Both the position numbers and the translations under genes were made by a program. From Bathynomus jamesi (Eukaryota > Arthropoda > Malacostraca > Isopoda > Cirolanidae), in the NCBI GenBank assembly GCA_023014485.1, contig JAJOZX010012230.1:41579-105578 (forward strand): DNA of 64,000 bases. Reading direction: 5' to 3'. Shown one piece after another: positions 1-10,686 of the stretch; position 1 is the first letter of the stretch, and each line of letters begins with the position of its first letter. Below the pieces are notes generated by a model. It did not search any database. It was not told the DNA's origin and saw only the letters and a program-made list of their open reading frames with translations.

Positions 1-485
1 CTTTGTCAAAAAATATTTTAGTACTTCCATTTTTCCCGGCTTTTTAGGCATTGCTAATGTACTTAAGCTTTTGGATATTAATGTAGTATTTTCATATAAC
101 AATATTGTGAAAAATATCATAGTAAAAATAGCCCTACCAATAATTCAGGCATTATCTATAAAATTGGTTGTAAACAATGTGATTCCTTTTACATAGGTCA
201 GACGGGAAAGGATTTGCACACACGTATAAAACAGCATCATATTCCGTTAGAACAGGACAGTCGTCCAGTGCCCTTTTTGTCCATTTGTCAGAGTTAGCCC
301 ACTGTATTGATTGGAATAATGCTTCAGTTTTATTCCATTCAAGCAACATTGTTAATAGAAATATTCTTGAGTCTGCCATTATCCAACTTTCAAATAACTT
401 CAACATAAGCAAAGGTCTTTTTCAACTCGATCCTGTTATGTTGAATTCCTTTAAAGCAGACTTAGATAAGAAGTGTAAACATTAA
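1..485 (+). pseudogene. Penelope-like element, C-terminal part with GIY-YIG endonuclease
   Basis: The window opens inside a Penelope-like retroelement (copy A). Conceptual translation with two single-base frame corrections (near 130 and near 240) gives the linker typical of the family (FSYNNIVKNIIVKNSP), then a GIY-YIG nuclease core (IYKIGCKQCDSFYIGQTGK, about 155-215), then the conserved NRNILESA block and a stop at 483-485. In the family this C-terminal nuclease nicks the target for reverse transcription. The reverse transcriptase itself lies left of the window. The frameshifts mean no functional protein. It belongs to the same broad group as the copies at 22.5-25.7 kb but is clearly a different subfamily (different 3' region and ribozyme-like sequence). 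Confidence 0.85.
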
Positions 486-513
486 ATCTTTGGTAAACTT
501 GTCTTCTACTTTA

Positions 514-788
514 TTAACTTTTAATTTGCATTTTATTTTTTTATATATATCGAAACCTGACCATAGGCAGAAATGTGTTAAAACCCGGACAGAGTTCTAG
601 TATAAATTTGTATTTTTATAATCCATTTGATCTTGTGCTAAAATCGATTAACTTTTAATTTGCATTTTATTTTTTTTTTTTTTATATATATCGAAACCTG
701 ACCATAGGCAGCATTGTGTTAAAACCCGGCAGAGTCCCAGTATAAATTGTATTTTTATAATCCATTTGATCTTGTGCTAAAAATCGAT
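514..788 (+). repeat. two-unit tandem duplication in Penelope 3' region
   Basis: Two direct copies, about 134 and 141 bp (514-647 and 648-788), each running from TTAACTTTTAATTTGCATTT to AAATCGAT. They differ by a few substitutions and by the length of a T run. They lie just after the GIY-YIG stop codon, so they belong to the non-coding tail of the Penelope-like element. Confidence 0.85.
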
Positions 789-875
789 ATTTTTCCTTAC
801 AATCTGTACGCCTCATTGGTAATCCTTTAAGGTTTTAATTTTTAATTTTTAGTATTTTTACTTCTCTGTTTATTG

Positions 876-879
<4 letters not shown>

Positions 880-908
<29 letters not shown>

Positions 909-925
909 TTGTATATATAGATATG

Positions 926-955
<30 letters not shown>
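880..955. repeat. (TATG)n/(TA)n microsatellite
   Basis: Short tandem runs of TATG followed by TA inside the tail of the Penelope-like element. Both strands give spurious reading frames here; they are not genes. Confidence 0.8.
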
Positions 956-960
<5 letters not shown>

Positions 961-1041
961 TGTTGTGTGTGTGTATGTTATTTATTTTTCTTTTTTTCTT
1001 TCTGTAACCTATATATAGGCTTAACCTTTTTATATACTTCA

Positions 1042-1081
1042 GTGTTCCTGAGGATGTCATTAGACGAAAGCGCTTGAGCAC
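1042..1081 (+). ncRNA. hammerhead-ribozyme-like motif of Penelope copy A
   Basis: Core CTGAGGA (1048-1054), a short hairpin GTC/GAC with loop ATTA (1056-1065), then GAAA (1066-1069), GCGC and TT. The flanks GTGTTC (1042-1047) and GAGCAC (1076-1081) pair over six positions (one G-U), giving stem I. Helix III would be a single A-U pair closing GCGC, the minimal type-I form known from Penelope-like elements. One extra base after the CTGANGA core is unusual. The position, near the 3' end of the element, fits the known location in these retroelements. Self-cleavage is inferred, not shown. Confidence 0.6.
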
Positions 1082-1179
1082 CATTTTGTGTTTCCTTTCC
1101 TTCGTGGTTTTATTCATCATAAATATTTTTCACGTGTTACCTTCGTGAAATAATTTTCATATATATATATATATATATA

Positions 1180-1861
1180 AAGGGTGTCATAGAAGTCTTG
1201 GAGGAGTTTTATTTGGCTGTAACTTTTTTATTTGGGGATCAAATAAAAAAAGGTTTGTAACACTTGAAAATATATTTATTGCGATTTTAATTACAAATTT
1301 AATATCTGGTGAAAATCTTCATTTTCATTGCATAAATCTAAAATCGCATTAGCGTACGTTATTCGACTCTGATGATCTTGTGGTTTAATTTCTTGAGCGA
1401 TTTGAATTTTGTACGGGTAAAGATTGATATCCTCTCTTAAAATTTGATGTAAGGAACTTCTTGAAATGTTTAATTCGGACTGATGTGGATTTTCCTCAAC
1501 GGTTTCACGAACCATCTCAACCCGAGTTGGACTTCGGCTTGTCCGAGGACGCCCAGTCGGTGGTTCGTCTCCCTGACCCTTTCCCATACGAAATTTAGCG
1601 ATGTGCGGTCGAATAGCTCGATCAGAAGGAGCGGAACGTGTGTTGAATTTTAATCGAAAAGCTCTTTTGAGTGGCAACGATGGAAGAGTTGTTTGTCAAA
1701 TAAAGTTCCACAATAGTCACTCTTTGTTGCACTGTCCACAATTCCATTTTCATTAATCGCAGCAACTGTACTTTAATTGAAAAAGAAAAATAAATAAATT
1801 AATCAAAAAGAAAAAACGTTATAGCCACATAAAACCCCTCCAAGACTTCTGGGACACCCTG
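1180..1861 (-). mobile_element. Tc1/mariner element, internally deleted
   Basis: Terminal inverted repeats: left AAGGGTGTCATAGAAGTCTT (about 1180), right CCAAGACTTCTGGGACACCC (ends about 1860), both abutting TA-rich flanks as expected for TA target duplication. About 680 bp, roughly half a full mariner. Only the N-terminal part of a transposase is left, on the minus strand, so the copy is non-autonomous. Confidence 0.85.
1291..1677 (-). pseudogene. mariner-type transposase, DNA-binding part only
   Basis: A 128-residue frame on the minus strand. It carries the linker GRPRTSRSPTRVE that joins the two helix-turn-helix units in this transposase group, then a second HTH (SELNISRSSLHQIL) and YPYKIQIAQEIK. 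It ends at ENEDFHQILNL, where complete relatives reach the first catalytic Asp (FSDEA). All three catalytic acidic residues are absent. It may still bind its own terminal repeats; it cannot catalyse transposition. Confidence 0.8.
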
Positions 1862-1926
1862 TGTGTGTGTGTTATATATATATATAATATATAGTCTACT
1901 GGTGGACTAGTTCATTGGATAGTCAG

Positions 1927-1931
<5 letters not shown>

Positions 1932-1971
<40 letters not shown>

Positions 1972-1992
1972 ATATATATATAATATATATAT
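1932..1992. repeat. (TA)n microsatellite
   Basis: Imperfect TA tract of about 60 bp close to the right end of the mariner element. Part of a window-wide pattern of long TA tracts touching element ends. Confidence 0.9.
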
Positions 1993-2531
1993 CTAATTTC
2001 AATGAAGGTATATAATTATAACTATATATGTGATTTGTATATTTGAACAAACCCCCCAATCCCCTTGTGACGTCATACACCATTCGCCCTACCAATCTTC
2101 TTCCTTTAACCGCCCCCCCAAATCGTAGTTTCTCATATTTCTTATATGGATGGCTTGCTAATGAGCTTAAGCGTGCAAAATGCATCGTTTAGTAGGAAAG
2201 TCCGCGCGCTGACTATATGTACATTTGCTCCTTATTAAAAATGGCATATATTAAATCCGCCACACTAGTTGAATTTATATTACACTGTTATGCATCAATT
2301 TTGCTGTCAAGGGTTTTGTAAGTGATTCTTATAGAGATTTTCCTGCTGATTTCGAATCTGCAATCCGTTTTTCTCATCAGCTCAGGTTATCCGGCTATGG
2401 CCTCATAAGTAAAATAGAATTTTTCGTGATTTTGTCAAAGCGGAATTGGAACAGTAACCTCTATCATCACTTGTTTCACTTGTATAATATCTTTTTTTTT
2501 ACTTTCAGGCATATAGATAAAATATTTCATA
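1993..2531. other. non-coding stretch upstream of the degenerate gene copy
   Basis: No recognisable coding or repeat content except a pyrimidine-rich run and TTTACTTTCAG at about 2498-2508 that looks like a splice acceptor. This may be the 3' end of an intron in the 5' untranslated region of the following gene copy. No TATA or heat-shock motif like the one before the second copy was seen. Confidence 0.35.
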
Positions 2532-2831
2532 ATGAATAGAGCGTGTAAAATGATCCCAATAGATTCTGCTACATATGTGGGACGGTTACCATGCCAAATA
2601 ACCAGTCCCAAATCACTAAATTTGTGAAGACAATGTATAGAGCATACTTTGGAATTAAGCTAGGGACCAGGACAAAAATTTCGCCCCTCATATATGCTGC
2701 AAGACGTGCATTGAAAATTTGAGAAGATGGAGCAAAGGCAGAGCGAAATCTTTGCCTTTTGGAATTCCCATGATTTGGAGAAGGAAAGGATCACGTGACA
2801 GATTGCTATTTCTGCATGACAAACCTCCAAG

Positions 2832-3231
2832 GTGGGCTTATAAATTTATTTTTCTTAAATATTTTGAAATCCTCGTATGAAACTTGACATAATATTCACC
2901 ATAATGTAATATTCACTATATATAGCATAATATTCACCATAATGGTAATCATACATTTACATATACATATTGTTATAGAAAATACATTTACACATACATA
3001 TTGTTATACAAGTTACATTTACATATACAATGATTGTATATTTTCTTTCTTTTTCATTCATATTGTCCCCGAAGGGACAATATGAATGAAAAAGAAAGAA
3101 AAATACAGACTCCATCGACCTATTTCATATCTTACAGACCGCAGCCTTCCCTCACGAGCCGCCACTGTTTGAATGCTTCTTCTATTTCATATGCAAGTTT
3201 TATATCCATGTTTCTGTGTTTCTATTTTCAG
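2832..3231 (+). other. inferred intron 1 of copy 1
   Basis: GT at 2832 and TTTTCAG ending at 3231 flank a stretch missing from the homologous copy at 62.5 kb. Joining the exons restores the frame FLHDKPPR/NLQG to VNKKNKH. It contains a local palindrome near 3040-3105 (TTTCTTTCTTTTTCATTCAT and its complement). Confidence 0.55.
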
Positions 3232-3868
3232 GAGTTAACAAGAAGAATAAACACATTGTTGTATACCCTGACATTCCTTCTGCTATGAGACCTGTACCCC
3301 ATGGTCCTGGAATTCCAATACCCGACCCACCTCAAACCCTGGACTTCGATGATTCTGATGATGAATCAATGACCAATGCCAATGACCAGTCCCAGTCGTA
3401 TATACCTCAAATACCGCTTCAAATGAGCCGAGGCCTCTCAACCAGGCCAAACTTAATGACCTTACCAGGGATTTAGGACTTTCCAATTAGCTGCCAAGAT
3501 CTTGGGCTCACGACTTCGAGAGGACAACTTGCTGGCTCCGGGAACAACATTCTCCTGGTATAGGAAACGAGAGGAAGAATTCCGCAAGTTTTTGCAGTGC
3601 ACGAAAATACCTCTTCCTTAGTGTACTGCTGCAATGTTGAGGGGCTAATCGAATCCTTGGGCCTGCCATAAACGCATCAGAATGGAGGCTATTTATAGAC
3701 TCGTCTAAACGAAGTTTGAAAGCAGTACTTCTCAACATTGGGAATAGGGTTGCATCAGTCCCTGTAGCACATTCCGTACAACTTACTGAGAGCTACGATA
3801 ACATGAAAATTTTACTGGATGCTCTCGTATACGACCAACATAACTGGAGGATCTGTAGAGATTTGAAG

Positions 3869-4047
3869 GTAATACTAATATCATAAGTAAACTATTGCTA
3901 TTGACTATGTTGTTTTTCCAAAGGTTATTTGAGAGCGTATAAGAACACTTAACTTCCCCACAGAAGTGATACAGTCCAATGCATAGATTTTTTTATCTGA
4001 TAGAACAAATTCTCTAAATTCTTTAAATATTTTCATTTTTTTTTCAG
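3869..4047 (+). other. inferred intron 2 of copy 1
   Basis: GT at 3869 and a T-rich tract with CAG ending at 4047 separate RICRDLK from IVAFVLGIQGGYTKYP. In copy 2 the corresponding residues (CGDLKVICMLLG) are contiguous. Confidence 0.6.
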
Positions 4048-4799
4048 ATTGTGGCATTTGTATTGGGAATACAAGGGGGATACACGAAATACCCATGTTT
4101 CCTCTGCAAATGGGATAGCCGAGCGGATGAGAAGCACTATGCACAGCGTGAATGGGCATCCAGAGAGAATTTTGAACCTGGGTCGCATAATGTCGTTTCA
4201 GTGCCCCTTGTACCACCAACAAAAATTTTGCTCCCACCACTTCATATTAAGCTGGGCTTGATGAAAAATTTCATCAAATCAATGAAAAAGGAGGGTTTAG
4301 CATTCCGATATCTCGAGAGTAAATTTCCTCATATATCTGATGCTAAACTAAATGCTGGGGTTTTTGATGGTCCTCAAATTCGAACTTTGATCAAGGATAC
4401 TCAGTTCGAAAACGCAATGACTCCAACTGAGAGAATGCCTGGCAGGCATTCAAATCAGTTGTCACTGATTTTCTTGGCAAGCGTAGAAGTCCAGAATACG
4501 AGTCCGTTGTCGAAAACTTGATGGAAGCTTTCAAAGCTCATGGGTCGCGCATGTCCATAAAAATGCACTTTTTGTGGTCCCACTTGGACTATTTTCCTGA
4601 AAATTGCGGGGATTATAGTGAGGAACAGGGTGAACGATTTCACCAAGATATCAAAATAATGGAAGAGAGGTACCAGGGAAACTGGGATATCAATATGCTG
4701 GCGGACTGTTGCTGGTGTTTGAAGCGAGACGTGCCCGAAGAAAAACACAGACGGAAAGCCAAAAAAACTTCCTTCCTTCCTCAATAAACTTTTTTCCAT

Positions 4800-5277
4800 A
4801 TTCATTGTATGAATAAAAGTATTTATTCACACAATGTTTTCATTTTTCACGAGTGTTCTTATAATATTACTCGTATCTACAGTGTTTAAGCTAAAAAAAT
4901 CAATAAATTTGGGGATAAAATTGGTCTTATAATAAATGGCCAATAGAGAAAAAACCTGACCTCATTGAGGAAAACCAATGTCATTTTCGAATTCAGCATG
5001 GTCGAATTATATAATATGAGTTGAAAAAACCCTCACAGCAGACAAAAAAATTTCATATGCATACCAGTGTTATACATTCAAGGTAGGCAGGGCGTTTTAG
5101 GTTGTAATAGCTAATATGAAAAAAGAAATCATATGGTATTGGATTAAGAGGGCGCGATCAACAGATTTTGTCTAATTGCGTTAATTTGTATTGATATATT
5201 TATGCTTCTAAAGTTTGACAAAATTAATGGTCAGGCAAAGCCTACCCTGCCTACCCTATAAAAATTAAAAACGCCTC

Positions 5278-5280
<3 letters not shown>
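4800..5280. other. unassigned AT-rich stretch
   Basis: No coding region, inverted repeat or RNA gene recognised between the degenerate gene copy and the (TA)n tract. Confidence 0.4.
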
Positions 5281-5353
<73 letters not shown>

Positions 5354-5361
5354 TGTGTGTG

Positions 5362-5402
<41 letters not shown>
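5281..5402. repeat. (TA)n microsatellite
   Basis: About 120 bp of TA repeats interrupted once by CACAGTGTGTGTG. It abuts the left end of the hAT-like element. Confidence 0.9.
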
Positions 5403-5404
<2 letters not shown>

Positions 5405-6235
5405 GGTTGCCCCCTCCAAAGCTTTCCGAGTCCGGAGATTTTATATTAAAAATTTTTTAGGAGCGGAAACGTTCCTCCGTACTTTACTTTGTCATTGATT
5501 CATTAATTGATTATAAAGAACAAAGAACGTAGAACCAAAAACATAAGAACAAACAGACACGTACAAAAAATACTGTCCCATTAACGCATAAATGTACGTA
5601 GTTCGAATTACACTGTAAATTTTTTTTAATTAAAATTGTCAAGAAAAGTAAGTAATTCATAACTACAAAAGTTAATTTCTTTAGTTAAAATTGTTAAGAA
5701 GAGTATGTAACTGAGAATTACAAAACCTACGGCTTTGATTAAAAATTTCAATTTTAAAAATTCGAACTTTATGTTATACCCTTCTTTACTGCCATTTAAG
5801 TCCATACTTTTTGTTGTTCATTGCAGCCTTCACGAGAAGTTTTGTCAATTCAAGAATTTTTTCCAATATTTAATAGAATGATAGTTAATTCTAGAACCAA
5901 AGCGAGTAATATGTTGAAAAGATGTCAACACTGCCCAGAGGCTACCGCCATGACGGCGCTATCAGGCTCAAGAGTCGGCAGCGAAATATATTTTTTGAAA
6001 AGTAGCGAAGTTTATTAAAATATATAAAAAGCAAAAATCATTTTAAATAAAACTTGAAATTTGTCGAAAGTTTCCAAAAATTAGCTTAAAAAATATTTAA
6101 ATTATAAAATGTAATGGATCGTACAATGCGTGAAAATCAGGAGATTTCACAATTCTGACCTATTCCGACCGGAGTCCGGAAACAAAACTGAATTTCCGGA
6201 GACTCCGGCCCAAATCCGGAAAGGTGACAACCCTA
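5402..6235. mobile_element. hAT-like non-autonomous element
   Basis: Left end TAGGGTTGCCCCCTCC... and right end ...GGTGACAACCCTA are inverted relatives; both are followed inwards by CCGGAG-rich segments (TCCGAGTCCGGAG and GACTCCGGCCCAAATCCGG). The TAGGGTTG terminus is common in hAT elements. The 8-bp target duplication cannot be read because the left flank is (TA)n and the right flank is (CA)n. No transposase was recognised inside. Confidence 0.6.

Positions 6236-6268
<33 letters not shown>
6236..6268. repeat. (CA)n microsatellite
   Basis: Pure CA dinucleotide run at the right border of the hAT-like element. Confidence 0.9.
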
Positions 6269-6269
<1 letters not shown>

Positions 6270-6271
<2 letters not shown>

Positions 6272-7748
6272 CAGAATTATCGTAATACAAAATTTTAATA
6301 ACATTTCTGAGTGAAAATTGCAACTATTGATCTTGTAATTAAGGCAAAGTTTGAATCCAAATCGTCTGTCATTATCCACAAAAACAAAAAACATACACTT
6401 TCTTGCCGAAACGTGTTTGTTGTATTTTTAAAATGCAAGACCTGTTGACACAATTCTCCTTTCATTATTGCTCTGAGAAAAGTGTTTTTCAAATAATTTA
6501 CCCAAAAGAAACACATATTTTTTTAAAAGAATTTTAAAAAATAAAAGAGTTTACAATTGTAAAAATATGGTAGCCTCTAGGAAGGCTTTCCTTAAAAAAT
6601 AACTTTTTCATTGGTGTCATTGAAAGGACTAAATTCTATTTAAATAAAACGTATTTGCATGTCGTCAAGTTCCTTTTAGAAAAAGGTTTAGATTGGCTTT
6701 ATGCAAAAAGGGAAATCCTTTTCGAAAAGTAGCTTAAAAAGGACTCTCAAATTTAGTTCAGACTGGTTTTGATCGAAGTACCAATGACAACTTTGTAAAA
6801 TCGGGAAATCGTATACTGGATAAAATTAGGTTCATTGCATTAAGAAGTTTTTAGAAATTTCTTTTTTAGGGGGGGGGGGGGAATGGGGTGTTCTTTAGAG
6901 TTTTAATAGTCACAATATCCTAATCTAAATCCCGAATCTAAATGATGTTTCGGATTTTGGGGATAATTTTCTTTACCAAGTTGAAATGGAGAAAAGTGTG
7001 TTTATTTCATTACTAAATATTTTAACTAAAAACTCATTTTGGACTTTAACACCACAAACCTAATATTAACAAGAAACAAATAACACAGATTTAACCCAAG
7101 TAATATAAGTTATATATACTAACATTATATCACCGAACATAAGACAACGTATGTCGATAATTTACGGCTTCGCAATATTATCCACCGACCATAATATACG
7201 CAACTTATAAAACTTGTCTAGACCACCTCTTATAGGAAAGGAAAAAAAAACAGTTACTAAATCACTCGACCCTATAATGAAGTATGGTGTAGTCCATAAA
7301 TTTTGAGCGGGTTGTATTTTGCTACGCGCCAGTAAACGATTTAACACCTAAAAAAATATATAATTTCACAACTAATCGAGACATAGTTTAACGAACTCTT
7401 ACGATTTTAACTGTTTACAAAAGAAATCTCAAACTATTGTATTTTGTTAACATTTTAGATTTTACAGCCGAGGTAAATATTATAGTTCCCTGACGATGAT
7501 CGATGTATCCAGTCGAATAGCATCAAGGTATTAATAGTTTTTATTCAAAACAATCCTCAGCTGGTTAAATCAGGGATGCCCAAGGGGTGTCCTGCGGGTT
7601 AATGTGTCCCTTGAGCCAACTTCGTGTGTCCCGCGGCGGCGCGGCACAAAATTTGGCACACGTTCTGGCATTCCATTGATAAGCTATGCCACCATTTTTT
7701 TCTTGAGGGCAATCATCGTAGTGTCTATTTTCTTTTATCAACTTTATG

Positions 7749-7752
<4 letters not shown>
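6270..7752. other. unassigned AT-rich region
   Basis: About 1.5 kb without recognisable coding sequence. It contains a 12-G run at about 6870 and nothing else of note. Short frames on both strands lack motifs I know. Confidence 0.4.
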
Positions 7753-7787
<35 letters not shown>

Positions 7788-7801
7788 TATATATATATAT
7801 T

Positions 7802-7835
<34 letters not shown>
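7753..7835. repeat. (TA)n microsatellite
   Basis: Long TA tract with a few phase breaks, directly adjoining the mariner terminal repeat. Confidence 0.9.
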
Positions 7836-8737
7836 GGCGTCCCAAAAAAATGTATACACACTTTAAATAATTATAAAGGCAGTGTTTATTAAAATACATT
7901 TCATTTTCAAAATGTAATAGAATCTACAGACATTATTTAATTGTTTTGTCAACGCCTGTTTTCAAACTGACGTCCGTTCTGGTCCAGGCACTGCTGATAA
8001 CGCGAAGCAATGGAATCGCAAACATCACGAAACATTTCGTTTGGTATTTGTGTGCATTCTCGTTCAATGGCTGCTCTCAATTCAGCGACTGTTGCAGGTT
8101 TTATAGCGTAGACTTTGTCTTTTAAGTATCCCCATAAAAAAAGTCTAGTGGTGTGAGGTCTGGTGAACGCGGAGGGTATTCTACGAAACCTCTTCGTCCA
8201 ATCCACATCCACATCGTGCCAAGTACCACTCGCAATACTCCACTCTTCGGTCCGGATCATCTTCATTAATAGCATGGACTAATCTTGGAATGTAACTTTT
8301 CCATTGACAGCGCTTCAAAATGCGTTGGACAGACGATTCTGAGATTCCTACCTCACGACTCGCTTGCCGCACAGATTTTCTTGGACATTGGTGATACGTT
8401 TCCAGTACTCTTTCTTGCTTTGTGGGGCTTGTCGATGTCCGTGGTCTTCCGGAACGCTTCTTGTGGACATTCTGAACAGTTCCATCGGCTTCAAACTTAT
8501 CTCTAATTCGAGTGATGGTAAGTCGCGTTGGTGGATCTGTTTGAAACTCCCTCCTAAACTGTCTTTGCACTTCAACTGCGTTTTCACACTTCCAGTAGCA
8601 TTTTAGAATGAATTTCCTTTGTTCAAAGCTTAGTCTGACTGCCATTATTAATTCTAATGGGTTTAACTTGGAAAGAAAGAAACATCAATTGAGCTATCAG
8701 CTGTTAAAGTGTGTATACATTTTTTTGGGACGCCCTG
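7835..8737 (-). mobile_element. Tc1/mariner element, catalytic region deleted
   Basis: Ends GGCGTCCCAAAAAAATGTAT (left) and ATACATTTTTTTGGGACGCC (right, followed by CTG then TA) are near-perfect inverted repeats about 27 bp long. The 0.9-kb element keeps both ends of a transposase gene on the minus strand but has lost the middle. Confidence 0.9.
7949..8645 (-). pseudogene. mariner transposase with deleted catalytic middle
   Basis: The N-terminal frame starts at ATG 8645 ([20 protein letters not shown]) and shows the first HTH, the linker [13 protein letters not shown] and the second HTH ([12 protein letters not shown]) up to [14 protein letters not shown] second frame ends at 7949 with LFLWGYLKDKVYA and DQNGRQFENRR, the usual C-terminus. 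The segment with the first two catalytic Asp residues is missing. The third-Asp region can be made out only out of frame upstream of LFLWGYLK. Non-functional; possibly mobilised in trans. Confidence 0.85.
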
Positions 8738-8759
8738 TATATATATATATAGCATACTG

Positions 8760-9400
8760 TAGTATATATTTAATATAAAAAGCAGTTAAATTCCTTAACG
8801 TAAGCTGAACTCTGTCCAACTTTGGAATTTCTTCTCGACCGTTCCTATTTTTTGTATCTTTTGCGATTATGTCGGAAAAGATTTGCCAAAGTGTTTGGCC
8901 TTATTCTGTTTTTTTTTTTTTTTTTTTATCATTATTAAGGCAAAAAGATTGTGGAATAAATTTTTTTTTTTTTTATCTCGAACGCCTGACCCGCTCGTTC
9001 TGTTCCATTCGCTACAAAGCTGTTAAACACCAATGTTTTTACGTATATCCATTATGAACGAAATTTTATTAACAAAAAAATTGTTTTAACTCTCCTCCTT
9101 AACGTTGAACGTTATAATAACGTTCACGGCGTTTATTTCTAAACGCTGAAGATGTTTTTAAAAATGTCGTTAAGTTACGATAATCGTAACATATATTGCG
9201 TGAGGGGTATAAAAATTCAATTCATCCGACTATATCTTCAGTATAAAATTAAATTATTAATGAAATTGTCGAGTTAAACTTTTTATTTAATGTTCGTTTT
9301 ATAAAATGAACATTATATAAAGAACATTTTCGTGTTCATTACCTTTCTTACGAAACGCTTACGAAACATCATCTCAAATTTATGTGAAGGAGAAAGTTTT
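8760..9400. other. unassigned AT-rich region
   Basis: No gene or mobile element recognised. T-rich runs at 8910-8975 give meaningless frames. Confidence 0.35.
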
Positions 9401-9404
9401 CAAA

Positions 9405-9465
9405 ATGGCGGCGCAAATAATATTGCTCGTTGTACCAAGTAAGGAAAATGAGTATATCGCATCCT
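9405..9465 (+). CDS. possible first coding exon (very tentative)
   Basis: ATGGCGGCG at 9405 in a start-like context (AAAATGG) followed by an in-frame 20-codon stretch (AAQIILLVVPSKENEYIAS) and a strong splice-donor match, CTGTAAGTAT, at 9464-9473. ATGGCGGC is typical of first exons near animal promoters. No downstream exon was recognised and without splicing the frame stops after about 50 codons. It could be chance; it is the only hint of a host gene in the window. Confidence 0.2.
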
Positions 9466-9473
9466 GTAAGTAT

Positions 9474-10240
9474 ACGCAATACCGTACACGCGCTTTGTAC
9501 GTTTTAAACGCAATTTCAATTACAAAAGGTGTAGTACGCGAGTCTAACAATACCCAAACGTAGGTTTCATATTAAGAATAAGTCGCAAAATTAATTAAAA
9601 TTTTGGACGAGGATCGCTTTATTTGCCGCTTTTCAAAAGCAAAATGTCTCCTTTCAGCGTTGAAGGTTCGTTCATAAAATGAAATTGATTGTAAAGTCAG
9701 TCTTTCATTTCACGAGGTTCGCCTTTAAGCCTCTTTAATCGGCCACGAAAGCGGTCACTTGTCATCCCTTACACAAGGAATGTATAAAGGCCGAGTTTTT
9801 CCCTCCTGGAATACCCCATTGCAGTGCCTTCCAAAGCGGCTGGATTGAAGGGAACTATGAAATCGTTTCCTTTACGTGCAAATGGAAAATAAAATACCTT
9901 GTTTATACTACTGTGTATATATATAAATAAAATGTGTGTGTGTGTGTGTGTGGCTATTAAAATCTGTACTGGCAGAAAATATATCCCATAAAAAAATAAG
10001 TTAAATGCCAAAAAGAATACGGTTAATTATATATTAATAAAATAAAAGTATTACAAAAATAACATTAAAAATAACTAACTTTTAATGAAGTCATTCATAA
10101 ATAGTTGTAGTTTGGGAAAAAAAGTTCACTTACAAAACAAATTTCTAAAAAGCAATTTTCAAAATTTTTTTTTTTCAGAAATTTTTTTTAGTCGAACTTT
10201 CTTCCCAAAGTTTACAATTTCCTTTGGTACTTGTGGGTTA
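9474..10240. other. unassigned region
   Basis: No recognisable genes. Contains a short (GT)n at 9931-9952 and poly-T/poly-A tracts. Confidence 0.35.
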
Positions 10241-10247
10241 TCTGTCG

Positions 10248-10598
10248 CCACTTTTTAATATTTTTTTTATTTATTTATTTTTATATATTAAGAGAAGAGG
10301 ATTCTTTATACTGTACGGCATTGACGATTGGTTAGGTTAAGTCGTGCTAGTTGGTTAAATAAAAAACTTTTTAATATTTTTTTTTTTATTTAGTTTTTAT
10401 ATATTAAGAGAAGAGGATTTTATACTGTACGGCATTGACGATTGGTTAGGTTAAGTCGTGCTAGTTTGGTTAAATAAAAAACTTTTTAATATTTTTTTTA
10501 TTTAGTTATTTTTATATATTAAGAGAAGAGGATTCTTTATACTGTACGGCATTGACGATTGGTTAGGTTAAGTCGTGCTAGTTTGGTTAAATAAAACG
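10248..10598. repeat. three-unit tandem array carrying the Merlin-type inner motif
   Basis: Three direct units of about 115-118 bp, each with CTTTTTAATATTTTT, AAGAGAAGAGGAT, ACTGTACGGCATTGACG, then ATTGGTTAGGTTAAGTCGTG and CTAGT(T)TGGTTAAATAAA. The TTGGTTAGGTTAAGTCGT portion is the inner motif shared with the Merlin transposon at 17.2 kb. The last unit is followed by its own inverted copy (from about 10600), which begins the big palindrome. Confidence 0.85.
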
Positions 10599-10686
10599 GT
10601 ATTTAACCAAACTAGCACGACTTAACCTAACCACTCGTCAATTTATTTATATAAAATATACTGTGTATATATATATATATATATAT

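Larger units (their letters stand above)
2532..4787 (+). pseudogene. unassigned zinc-finger-like gene family, copy 1 (spliced form, degenerate)
   Basis: Reading from ATG 2532 with several frame corrections gives a protein that aligns block by block with copy 2 at 62.5 kb: FCYICG...CKTCIENL (two CxxC pairs, likely zinc-binding), KSLPFGIPMIW, RPVPHGPGIPIP, DLTRDLGLS, WRLFIDSSKRSLKAVLL, GYTKYPCFLCKWDSRAD, LLPPLHIKLGLMK, and C-terminal HFLWSHLDYFPENCGDYSEE with EQGERFHQDI. The stop is 4785-4787. Two gaps relative to copy 2 have GT...AG borders (2832-3231 and 3869-4047) and look like introns. Frameshifts near 2560, 3485, 3620, 3665 and 4432 mean no functional product. I do not know the molecular function; the repeated, decayed occurrence suggests a mobile or amplified gene. 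No terminal repeats were found. Confidence 0.6.

Noticed and set aside
3034..3288. 84-codon frame over 3034-3288
   Set aside because: Lies mostly in the inferred intron of the degenerate gene and overlaps a local palindrome; no motifs.
10260..10620. Telomere-type (TTAGG)n repeat
   Set aside because: GGTTAGGTTAAG occurs once per unit as part of the Merlin-type inner motif, not as a pentamer array.
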